From Verrucomicrobiaceae bacterium UBA2429 (GTDB lineage Bacteria > Verrucomicrobiota > Verrucomicrobiia > Verrucomicrobiales > Verrucomicrobiaceae), in NCBI GenBank assembly GCA_002343505.1, contig DDQZ01000096.1, positions 1 to 5,101 of the forward strand: a stretch of DNA of 5,101 nucleotides, given 5' to 3'. Within the stretch, counting starts at the first letter, position 1; every line of letters starts with the position of its first letter. The notes under the pieces are model-generated. The model saw nothing but the letters and a program-made list of their open reading frames with translations, did not search any database and was not told where the DNA came from. Positions 1 to 5,024 of the stretch are shown one piece after another. The translations under genes and the position numbers were made by a program.

Positions 1-432
1 GCTCCAGCCCGGGAAGCCGTGATGGTGCCCGTCTTCGCACCGCCGCCAGCGCCCGCGCCGACGCCCAAACCCTCCGCCAAAGCCCCGGCGGCGCCGCTGC
101 CGCTGACACTGAGTGTGCAGACCTCCGCAGGCGGCGCGGCCTCCTGCAACAACCAGCCGGCCGGCCTTCTCATCCTGGTCACCTCCGGCGGCTGGCCGGT
201 GACGGACCTCAACCAGGACCATTTCACGGTGATGCAGCACTTCGACACTCCGGGAAACACGTTCAGCAACAACATCGTCTCCTTCCGCAACGCCGGCTCC
301 GGCGCCTACCTCATCCAAGTGCGCCCCAACGGCGGAGCCGTGTGGCGTTCCGGCCACCTGCTCGGCCAGTTGCTGGTCTCCTCTCCCGATGACCGCCAGG
401 GCCAGGCCGCCTTCAAGCTCATCATCCGCTGA
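1..432 (+). CDS. 3' end of an unrecognised protein: Pro/Ala-rich linker plus probable beta-sandwich domain
   Basis: The frame is open to the left window edge, so this is probably the C-terminal 143 residues of a longer protein. A GTG at 19 and an ATG at 22, with a GGGAAG five bases before the ATG, could be a start. However, the resulting N-terminus would be the low-complexity stretch itself, with no signal peptide, so an upstream start is more likely. Roughly the first 40 residues are rich in Pro, Ala and Lys, like an extracytoplasmic linker. The rest alternates short hydrophobic strands with Gly/Asn/Asp turns (for example GAYLIQVRP and GQLLVSS) and ends in KLIIR-stop, which suggests an Ig-like or similar beta-sandwich. 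I do not recognise the family and assign no function. It converges on the hydrolase gene 29 nt downstream. Confidence is good that it is coding and low on what it is. Confidence 0.6.
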   Translation, partial: APAREAVMVPVFAPPPAPAPTPKPSAKAPAAPLPLTLSVQTSAGGAASCNNQPAGLLILVTSGGWPVTDLNQDHFTVMQHFDTPGNTFSNNIVSFRNAGSGAYLIQVRPNGGAVWRSGHLLGQLLVSSPDDRQGQAAFKLIIR

Positions 433-472
433 GGCGCTACGCGCGCGGGGCCGCCAGGGGATCAGCGGATGA
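422..472. repeat. 11-bp perfect inverted repeat containing both convergent stop codons
   Basis: TCATCCGCTGA at 422-432 and its exact reverse complement TCAGCGGATGA at 462-472 flank a 29-nt GC-rich spacer. Each arm contains the last codons (Ile-Arg-stop) of one of the two convergent genes. It could fold as a long-loop hairpin read from either strand. It has no T-tract on either side, so it is not a standard intrinsic terminator. It may be a coincidence, since both proteins end in Ile-Arg-stop with preferred codons. Confidence 0.5.
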
Positions 473-1100
473 GCACCCGGCAGGGGGCGCCGTCCGCTCC
501 CACGATTTTCAGCGGCAGGCAGATCATCTCGTACTTGCCGGGATGGATGTCCAGAAGCCGCAGCCCCTCCACCACCCAGATGCCCGCGCCGAGAATGATC
601 TGATGGGTGGCCGCGCCGTCCTTTTCATATCCTCCGATGCTGAGGTAATCCACCCCGACGAATGCGACCCCGCACGCGACCAGATGCTCGGCGGCATCCT
701 GGCGGATGGAGACGAAATCCTTGTCAAAAGGCTCCCCGGACCAGTCACGGCGGGAATTCCGCGTCTTGAACAGCACCCTCTCGCCCCGCCGCAATGACAA
801 AGGCTCCAGATCCCGCGCCGTGATTTGATCCGCGCAGTCCAGCAGGACGACACGGCAGGAGCCCATGAGCATATCCAGGGGCGCCTCCTCCATGGCGGCC
901 CCTTGCGCGATGAAATGGCGCGGCGCGTCCATGTGCGTGCCCGCATGGGCGCTGAGGGACAGGCGGGAGAGATTGCACACGGCCCCGTCCTCCATTTTCA
1001 AATCGCGCGTGATCTCAAAAGGCGCGTCGCCCGGCCAGCCGGCCATGCCGTTGCGCAGGGGTAGGGTGATGTCTTTCCAGCGTGATTTCCGGGTGCCCAT
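462..1100 (-). CDS. Cyclase-family metal-dependent hydrolase (kynurenine formamidase-like)
   Basis: This 212-residue protein belongs to the cyclase/arylformamidase family (Pfam Cyclase), cytosolic metal-dependent hydrolases that include bacterial kynurenine formamidase, which cleaves N-formylkynurenine in tryptophan breakdown. The signature HAGTHMDAPRHF is present at residues 52-63 and supplies the usual ligands His52, His56, Asp58 and His62. The distal pair is also present as His166 (in ATHQIIL) and Glu178 (in VVEGL), the positions expected for the remaining metal/catalytic residues. The opening WKDITLPL and the segment VGVDYLSIGG are also typical, and the length is normal for the family. 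The ATG at 1100 is supported because the conserved core starts by residue 8; a GAGG lies only 3 nt before it. It diverges from the flavoprotein gene and converges on the gene at 1-432. The substrate is unknown: family members also act on cyclic amides, isatin and other esters or amides, so true kynurenine formamidase activity is not established. Confidence 0.9.
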   Translation of the reverse strand: MGTRKSRWKDITLPLRNGMAGWPGDAPFEITRDLKMEDGAVCNLSRLSLSAHAGTHMDAPRHFIAQGAAMEEAPLDMLMGSCRVVLLDCADQITARDLEPLSLRRGERVLFKTRNSRRDWSGEPFDKDFVSIRQDAAEHLVACGVAFVGVDYLSIGGYEKDGAATHQIILGAGIWVVEGLRLLDIHPGKYEMICLPLKIVGADGAPCRVLIR

Positions 1101-1102
1101 AA

Positions 1103-1138
1103 ACCTCGCGGCATAAACGCGACTGCCAATGCGGTCAA
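1103..1138 (-). promoter_or_regulatory. Weak candidate sigma-70 promoter for the cyclase-family gene
   Basis: On the minus strand, TTGACC (1138-1133, 5 of 6 to the -35 consensus) is followed after exactly 17 nt by TATGCC (1115-1110, 3 of 6 to the -10). The predicted transcription start falls only a few bases before the ATG at 1100, giving an almost leaderless message. The weak -10 keeps confidence low. Confidence 0.3.
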
Positions 1139-1172
1139 TGATCTCATGCCGGCGGCAAGCTCCATGCGCACC

Positions 1173-1189
1173 GATGCCGTCCCGGCATC
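1173..1189. repeat. Perfect 7-bp palindrome between divergent genes, candidate operator
   Basis: GATGCCG (1173-1179) and CGGCATC (1183-1189) form a perfect inverted repeat around a 3-nt centre. It lies in the shared upstream region of the minus-strand hydrolase and the plus-strand flavoprotein, just ahead of a TAGAAT -10-like hexamer at 1205-1210. The position suits an operator for a dimeric regulator acting on one or both genes. No regulator gene is in the window, and the sequence does not match an operator I recognise. Confidence 0.35.
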
Positions 1190-1204
1190 ATCGCCATGCT
1201 GCAA

Positions 1205-1210
1205 TAGAAT
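1205..1210 (+). promoter_or_regulatory. Possible -10 element for the flavoprotein gene
   Basis: TAGAAT matches the sigma-70 -10 consensus at 5 of 6 positions and would start transcription near 1217, about 30 nt before the preferred ATG at 1248. No recognisable -35 lies 16-18 nt upstream; that space is taken by the palindrome at 1173-1189, as could happen at a regulated promoter. Evidence is thin. Confidence 0.25.
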
Positions 1211-1247
1211 CTCGCGCGGCCAGTTCCGCCGCGTATCAATGCATGGC

Positions 1248-2504
1248 ATGAATCCAGAAACTGACGTCATCATCATCGGCGGGGGCCCCTCGGGCGCCGC
1301 CGCCGCCGCCATCATCGCGGAGGCCGGCAACAAAGTGCTCGTCCTGGAGCGGGAAAAATTTCCCCGCTACCACATCGGCGAGTCATTGATCCCCTTCACT
1401 TACGCTCCGCTGGAACGCCTTGGCATGATCCCCAAAATGCGCGGCTCCTGCTTCACCAAAAAATACAGCGTCAGCTTTGTGCAGCCCGACGGCCGCCGCT
1501 CCGTGCCCTTTTATTTCCACACCCGCTACGACATCAACACCGTGGCCCAGACCTGGCAGGTCACGCGCGCGGAGTTCGATGTCATGCTGCTCGACAACGC
1601 TCGTGAAAAAGGCGCCGCCGTCCTGGAGCAGACCGCCGTCACGCGCCTGCTGAAAAACGACAGCGGAACAGTGATTGGAGTCGAGGCCCAGGGCGCCGGC
1701 GGTGTGAAACGCCAGTTTTTCGCCCGCCTTGTCATAGACGCGTCCGGCAAGGAAGCCTTCGCCTCCAACCGGGAGGGCTGGCGCGTCGGCGACCCGTATC
1801 TGAACAAGGTCGCCGTCTGGACCTACTACAAAGGCTCCAAGCGGGAGCAAGGCCTGGACGAGGGCGCCACCACCATCGCCTTCATCCCCGACAAAGGCTG
1901 GTTCTGGCACATCCCCATGCATGACGACCGCGTCAGCGTGGGCGTCGTGGCCGAGGGCAAATACCTCACGCGCGGCGGCGTGCGCGACCCGGAGGCCATC
2001 TTCCAGCGGGAAATCCGGGAGAACAAATGGATCGAGGAGCACTTGTCACAGGGCCGCTGCGAGGGCGAATACTGGCTCACCAGCGAGTATTCCCGCCACT
2101 CGAAATACGGCGCCGCTCCCGGCCTGCTGCTTGTCGGGGACGCCTTCGCCTTTCTCGACCCCGTCTTCAGCAGCGGTGTCATGCTTGCCCTGAAAAGCGG
2201 CGTCATGGCCGGGGACGCCGTCAACGCAGGGCTGGCCGCCAACGACCTCTCACCGGAACGCTTCGCCGACTATGCCAGCCAGCTCCGCGCCGGCGTCGAG
2301 AACATGCGCAAGCTCGTCTATGCCTTTTACGACCCCGATTTCTCCTTCAAGGATGTCGTCACCCGCCACCCTGACGCCGCCGGCGAGATCACCGACTGCC
2401 TTTCCGGCGATGTGAACAAGGACTACTCACGCCTCTGGGAGCGCATTCGCGAGTTCTGCCCGCTGCCCGGAGAGCTGCCCTACGGCGCGCCCCTGCACGC
2501 CTGA
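1248..2504 (+). CDS. FAD-dependent oxidoreductase of the flavin-dependent halogenase family
   Basis: This 418-residue flavoprotein belongs to the family of FADH2-dependent (tryptophan/phenol/pyrrole) halogenases and related monooxygenases. Residues 7-35 form the dinucleotide-binding fold with GGGPSG at 11-16 and acidic E34. PRYHIGESLIP (39-49) is the family's GES motif. GWFWHIP (217-223) matches the WxWxIP motif of halogenases, VGDAFAFLDP (296-305) is the second FAD-binding motif, and DPVFSSG (304-310) matches the FxPxxSxG region. FTKKYSVSF (69-77) places a lysine, probably K72, where halogenases carry the catalytic Lys that relays hypohalous acid, though the usual Gly two residues later is Ser. 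ATG 1248 (or 1239) is chosen because the fold begins at residue 7; an upstream in-frame ATG at 1146 would add a low-complexity tail unlike the family. No clear ribosome-binding site precedes it. It is shorter than tryptophan halogenases (about 530 residues) and nearer the phenol/pyrrole type. No partner flavin reductase is visible. Whether it halogenates or only oxidises is not decidable here. Confidence 0.88.
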   Translation: MNPETDVIIIGGGPSGAAAAAIIAEAGNKVLVLEREKFPRYHIGESLIPFTYAPLERLGMIPKMRGSCFTKKYSVSFVQPDGRRSVPFYFHTRYDINTVAQTWQVTRAEFDVMLLDNAREKGAAVLEQTAVTRLLKNDSGTVIGVEAQGAGGVKRQFFARLVIDASGKEAFASNREGWRVGDPYLNKVAVWTYYKGSKREQGLDEGATTIAFIPDKGWFWHIPMHDDRVSVGVVAEGKYLTRGGVRDPEAIFQREIRENKWIEEHLSQGRCEGEYWLTSEYSRHSKYGAAPGLLLVGDAFAFLDPVFSSGVMLALKSGVMAGDAVNAGLAANDLSPERFADYASQLRAGVENMRKLVYAFYDPDFSFKDVVTRHPDAAGEITDCLSGDVNKDYSRLWERIREFCPLPGELPYGAPLHA

Positions 2505-2562
2505 GCAGGCGGCCGGATTGAAGCGCCGGAGGCAAAAACCCCCGGAAAAAAACATTTCACTT

Positions 2563-2579
2563 CTGGCACGAGGCGTGCT
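2563..2579 (+). promoter_or_regulatory. Sigma-54 (-24/-12) promoter candidate for glutamine synthetase
   Basis: CTGGCACGAGGCGTGCT matches the RpoN consensus YTGGCACGRNNNTTGCW at every defined position except the first T of the -12 block, which is G. The invariant GG (2565-2566) and GC (2577-2578) are separated by exactly 10 nt, as required. Transcription would start near 2590, leaving a leader of about 55 nt before the ATG at 2645. Sigma-54 control of glutamine synthetase genes through NtrC-type activators is well known, which fits. I found no convincing NtrC site upstream. The same bases can form a short hairpin followed by five T, so a weak terminator is the rival reading. Confidence 0.6.
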
Positions 2580-2583
2580 TTTT
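2565..2583 (+). terminator. Alternative reading: weak intrinsic terminator after the flavoprotein gene
   Basis: GCACG (2566-2570) and CGTGC (2574-2578) can pair around a 3-nt AGG loop, extended by one G-T pair, and are followed by TTTTT at 2579-2583. It lies 60 nt after the flavoprotein stop codon. A 5-6 bp stem with a tight loop is weak compared with the terminator at 3693-3720, so I favour the sigma-54 promoter reading, although both could operate. Confidence 0.25.
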
Positions 2584-2644
2584 CTGCACGCGCTGACCGG
2601 CGCGCATCACAAGCCGGCATCAATCCGAACCTCGAACATCAACC

Positions 2645-3667
2645 ATGGCAAAATACAAACTCGAATACATTTGGCTCGACGGTTACACACCCGTGCCAAA
2701 CCTGCGCAGCAAGACGCAGATCAAGGAATACGACAGCTTCCCCGCGCTTGAGCAGCTTCCCATGTGGGGCTTCGACGGCAGCTCCACCCAGCAGGCTGAA
2801 GGCCGCAGCTCCGACTGCATGCTCAAGCCCGTCTCCGTCTATCCTGACAGCACCCGCAAAAACGGCGTGCTCGTCATGTGCGAGGTCATGATGCCCGACG
2901 GCGTCACCCCGCACCCCTCCAACAGCCGCGCCACCATCCTTGACGATCCTGACGCATGGTTTGGCTTCGAGCAGGAATACTTCCTCTACCAGGACGGACG
3001 CCCGCTCGGCTTCCCCGAAGGTGGCTACCCCGCCCCTCAAGGCCCCTACTACACCGGAGTCGGTTACAAAAACGTCGGCGACATCGCCCGCCAGATCGTC
3101 GAGGAGCACCTCGACCTCTGCCTTGACGCCGGCATCAACCACGAAGGCATCAACGCCGAGGTGGCCAAAGGCCAGTGGGAATTCCAAATCTTCGGCAAAG
3201 GCTCCAAAAAGTGCGCCGACCAGATGTGGGTGGCCCGCTACATCCTCCTTCGCCTCTGTGAGAAATATTGCGTGGATGTCGAATTCCACTGCAAGCCTCT
3301 CGGCAAGGATCTCGACTGGAACGGCTCCGGCATGCACGCCAACTTCTCCACCAAGCACCTGCGCGAAGTCGGCGGCAAGGACTACTTCGAGAAGCTCATG
3401 GCCGCGTTCGCCAAAAACCTCAATGAGCACATCGCCGTTTACGGACCCGACAATCACATGCGCCTCACCGGCCTGCATGAGACCCAGTCCATTGACAAGT
3501 TCACCTACGGCATTGCCGACCGCGGCTCCTCGGTCCGCGTCCCGCACAGCTTCATCAACAACGGTTACAAGGGCTACCTTGAGGACCGCCGCCCCAACTC
3601 CCAGGGCGACCCCTATGCCATCGCCTCCCGCATCCTCAAAACGATCGCGGAAGTGCCGCTGGCCTGA
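2645..3667 (+). CDS. glnII: Glutamine synthetase, type II (eukaryote-like)
   Basis: This cytosolic enzyme makes glutamine from glutamate, ammonium and ATP, the entry step of nitrogen assimilation. The 340 residues match the short type II (GSII) class rather than the roughly 470-residue bacterial GSI. The N-terminal beta-grasp domain (about 1-90) contains WGFDGSST (41-48). The catalytic domain begins with [10 protein letters not shown] (105-114), whose glutamates bind metal. It continues with [21 protein letters not shown] (163-183, metal and ATP ligands including E172 and E179), [11 protein letters not shown] (227-237, with the substrate-binding His231), [21 protein letters not shown] (278-298, ATP site) and [14 protein letters not shown] (311-324, with the conserved active-site Glu313 and arginines). 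It is complete, with all recognised active-site motifs intact. The Tyr-adenylylation segment of GSI is absent, as expected for GSII, so control is probably transcriptional. The ATG has no Shine-Dalgarno sequence, but the N-terminus [14 protein letters not shown] fits the family start. It is monocistronic: a sigma-54-like promoter lies before it and a strong terminator follows. Confidence 0.97.
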   Translation: MAKYKLEYIWLDGYTPVPNLRSKTQIKEYDSFPALEQLPMWGFDGSSTQQAEGRSSDCMLKPVSVYPDSTRKNGVLVMCEVMMPDGVTPHPSNSRATILDDPDAWFGFEQEYFLYQDGRPLGFPEGGYPAPQGPYYTGVGYKNVGDIARQIVEEHLDLCLDAGINHEGINAEVAKGQWEFQIFGKGSKKCADQMWVARYILLRLCEKYCVDVEFHCKPLGKDLDWNGSGMHANFSTKHLREVGGKDYFEKLMAAFAKNLNEHIAVYGPDNHMRLTGLHETQSIDKFTYGIADRGSSVRVPHSFINNGYKGYLEDRRPNSQGDPYAIASRILKTIAEVPLA

Positions 3668-3692
3668 GTTTTGCCCCCGGAACCTCGCTCTG

Positions 3693-3720
3693 ACGCCGCC
3701 TGGAGACAGGCGGCGTTTTT
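3693..3720 (+). terminator. Strong intrinsic terminator of the glutamine synthetase gene
   Basis: ACGCCGCCTG (3693-3702) pairs perfectly with CAGGCGGCGT (3707-3716) over 10 bp around a GAGA tetraloop, followed by TTTTTG and then TTTT at 3722-3725. It starts 26 nt after the stop codon and separates the gene from the tRNA-Gly gene downstream. Confidence 0.95.
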
Positions 3721-3743
3721 GTTTTGATGAATCCGAGCGCGCC

Positions 3744-3772
3744 TTGACATCGCAGGCCGAAGCGCCAGTTTC
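3744..3772 (+). promoter_or_regulatory. Candidate sigma-70 promoter for tRNA-Gly
   Basis: A perfect -35 hexamer TTGACA lies at 3744-3749, 36 nt before the mature tRNA 5' end, the spacing expected of a tRNA promoter. No good -10 follows: 17 nt downstream is AGTTTC, which matches TATAAT poorly. The -35 is convincing and the -10 is not. Confidence 0.45.
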
Positions 3773-3784
3773 CAACCACTCGTT

Positions 3785-3858
3785 GCGGGTGTAGTTCAAT
3801 GGTAGAACACGAGCTTCCCAAGCTTGATACGTGGGTTCGATTCCCATCACCCGCTCCA
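3785..3858 (+). tRNA. tRNA-Gly (anticodon CCC)
   Basis: A full cloverleaf can be drawn over 74 nt. The acceptor stem GCGGGTG (3785-3791) pairs with CACCCGC (3848-3854). The D stem is GTTC/GAAC (3794-3797, 3805-3808) and the anticodon stem CGAGC/GCTTG has one G-T pair. The loop TTCCCAA (3815-3821) places anticodon CCC at 3817-3819, reading GGG glycine codons. The T arm is GTGGG/CCCAT with loop TTCGATT. Discriminator T3855 and an encoded CCA (3856-3858) follow. The 3' end borders the islet of broken genes, a typical place for integration events. Confidence 0.97.
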
Positions 3859-3883
3859 CGCAAAATCAAGGGTTCCACAGCGT

Positions 3884-3900
3884 GTGCAGTAAAAGTGCAG
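3884..3900 (+). repeat. GTGCAG direct repeat just past the tRNA-Gly 3' end
   Basis: GTGCAG occurs at 3884-3889 and again at 3895-3900, an 11-nt period, 26 nt beyond the tRNA 3' end and just before the transposase relic. The stretch 3859-3892 holds no gene. The repeat could be a scar or binding site from a past insertion at the tRNA, or chance. No second copy of the tRNA 3' end is in the window. Confidence 0.3.
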
Positions 3901-4369
3901 CGGGGGAGAGGCGCACTTTGCCCATCTGCCCACGGTGAACCTCGGCTGCGACGCGCTGCATCTCAAAGAACTCGCCGCGAGCGATCCTGAGGCAGTGCGT
4001 GTCGTCATCCGCGACAACGCCGGGTTCCATCTGCGCGACGGCGACCCACGGCTCCCGGAGCGGGTGCGCATCGTGGCGCTGCCGCCCCACAGTCCGGAAC
4101 TCAACCCCTGCGAGCAGGCCTGGGACATGATCAAGGAAGAAGTGTCCAATCAATGCCACCGCAGCACCGACAAGCTGCGCGACGCGCTGCTGCCGGGCTT
4201 GCAACGCTTCAGGCAGGACGCTCAAGCCGTTCTCAGATGGGTTGGTCGCCCCTGGCTGCAGGATCAAGCAAACGCTTCGTGTCCGCGCCAAAATCCGATT
4301 GAATCGTCAGGATGGTATCGGAGGCCGCCCGAGTGGTGGATAGAGGCCTCCAGTCGTCAGAAGCCGTGA
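3893..4369 (+). pseudogene. IS630-family transposase, C-terminal remnant
   Basis: The frame opens after a stop at 3890-3892 and encodes the C-terminal half of a DDE transposase of the IS630/Tc1-mariner group. HLPTVN (from about 3923) leads into the second catalytic aspartate in VVIRDNAGFH (Asp codon 4013-4015), and LPPHSPELNPCEQAWDMIK carries the third acidic residue (Glu in NPCEQ). The region around WLQDQANAS, near 4255-4281, resembles the natural C-terminus of such proteins, so the codons after it to 4369 are probably read-through. About half of a typical protein of 340 residues or so is missing, including the helix-turn-helix domain and the first catalytic Asp, so it cannot transpose. I see no terminal inverted repeats or TA target duplication. 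A GTG at 3935 would give a 144-codon open frame but is not a credible functional start. It lies between tRNA-Gly and a broken acetyltransferase gene. Confidence 0.85.
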
Positions 4370-4707
4370 CGTTCATTGCTGACGATCCGGGCGACGCATG
4401 CATCGCGGTCTTGGATCCGTATCGCTCCCCGCCCGATTACGGGCTTTTCGCAGTATGGATAGCGCCTGAGCATTGCGTCCGAGGCGTTGGAGACGCCCTG
4501 ATCGCGTCAGTGATCGCACAGGTGCGAAGGCAGGCAGCCGGCAGGCTGGTGCTTCAGATAGCCATGCATAACTTTTGGGCACGGAAGCTTTGGTTGAGAC
4601 ACGGATTTTCACGGCTGGAATCGAGTCCAATTTTCCACCGCCACGCTCGCCTATTGTCGAGGACGAGTTTGCGCTGCCATTGGATGCCCATCAGAATGAC
4701 ATCATGA
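4312..4707 (+). pseudogene. GNAT-family N-acetyltransferase, truncated and frameshifted
   Basis: GNAT enzymes move an acetyl group from acetyl-CoA to an amine. From ATG 4312 the frame shows FIADD (21-25), the beta-4/motif A region VWIAPEHCVRGVGDALIAS (48-66) that binds acetyl-CoA, and the motif B-like end FWARKLWLRHGF (88-99). The start of the fold (about 30 or more residues) seems missing, and a stop at 4300 closes the frame upstream. After HGF the frame turns into unrelated sequence (SRLESSPIFHRH) and stops at 4707. The third frame, however, continues sensibly from 4608 with FTAGIESN and PRSPIVEDEFALPLD, which looks like a GNAT C-terminus. One missing T in the TTTT run at 4606-4609 would explain this. 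The first arginine expected in motif A (RGRGxG) is Cys55. The gene is probably dead, unless the frameshift is a sequencing error. Confidence 0.75.
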
Positions 4708-4781
4708 TCATTCCACAGCCACAACCATGGCCTAACCAAGCCAAGGCGACACTGAGTCGAGCGGCGGTTTTCACAGGCGGA

Positions 4782-4855
4782 TGGCTACCCCTCAAGGACT
4801 CGAACCTTGAACAACAGAGTCAGAATCTGTTATGTTACCATTACACCAAGGGGTA
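4782..4855 (-). tRNA. tRNA-Gln (anticodon CTG)
   Basis: Read on the minus strand from 4855, the 74 nt fold as a complete cloverleaf. The acceptor stem is TACCCCT/AGGGGTA, the D stem GTGT/ACAT with loop AATGGTA, and the anticodon stem ACAGA/TCTGT is perfectly paired. The loop TTCTGAC places anticodon CTG at 4823-4821, reading CAG. The T arm is CAAGG/CCTTG with loop TTCGAGT. A G discriminator (4785) and an encoded CCA (4784-4782) follow. The U1-A72 pair and G73 are known glutamine identity elements for GlnRS in E. coli. The second pair is A2-U71 rather than the G2-C71 of E. coli, giving a weak top of the stem. It faces tRNA-Gly across the islet of relics. Confidence 0.97.
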
Positions 4856-4869
4856 GTGTGAGCGGCGCG

Positions 4870-4904
4870 TGGAGGGATTGTGGCGCGGCTGGCGGGGATT
4901 GCAA
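4870..4904 (-). promoter_or_regulatory. Candidate sigma-70 promoter for tRNA-Gln
   Basis: On the minus strand, TTGCAA (4904-4899, 4 of 6 to the -35) and CACAAT (4882-4877, 4 of 6 to the -10) are 16 nt apart. They would start transcription near 4870, about 15 nt before the mature tRNA. The match is moderate but the position is right in an otherwise GC-rich, gene-free stretch (4856-5024). Confidence 0.4.
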
Positions 4905-5024
4905 GGATTTGTCTGCGCGGGGCGCGGGCGGGTGGAAAAGGACGGCGTGGGGCGCGAAGGTGCGGCCTTGCGGGGCGGGGCGGGAGTTGTAAGAAGGGGC
5001 TGCCTTTTCACGAATCTCCCGCCC

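Noticed and set aside
1146..1247. An upstream in-frame ATG that would add 34 residues to the flavoprotein.
   Set aside because: The added residues are low in structure and unlike the family, whose FAD-binding strand starts within the first ten residues. This span also holds the palindrome and the -10 candidate.
1383..2042. A 219-codon minus-strand open frame inside the flavoprotein gene.
   Set aside because: It is a shadow of a gene with clear FAD and halogenase motifs on the plus strand; its translation shows no domain.
2585..2606. Imperfect inverted repeat TGCACG...CGCGCA in the glutamine synthetase leader, considered as an activator or riboswitch element.
   Set aside because: The arms are only 6 bp with a mismatch, it lies downstream of the predicted promoter and does not match the NtrC site pattern. 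No known riboswitch fold is visible in the 55-nt leader.
2639..3859. A 406-codon open frame on the minus strand covering the whole glutamine synthetase gene and the tRNA-Gly.
   Set aside because: It is antisense to a complete enzyme with all catalytic motifs and runs through a tRNA gene. Its Val/Ala/Gly/Asp-rich translation is what GC-rich codon bias gives on the opposite strand.
2645..4855. A functional link between the glutamine synthetase gene and the nearby tRNA-Gln gene.
   Set aside because: They are on opposite strands, 1.1 kb apart, with a strong terminator, another tRNA and gene relics between them; the shared amino acid is probably coincidence.
4575..4856. A separate small plus-strand gene starting at TTG 4575.
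   Set aside because: Its useful part reads as the frameshifted C-terminus of the acetyltransferase, and the remainder runs through the tRNA-Gln gene, so it is not an independent gene.
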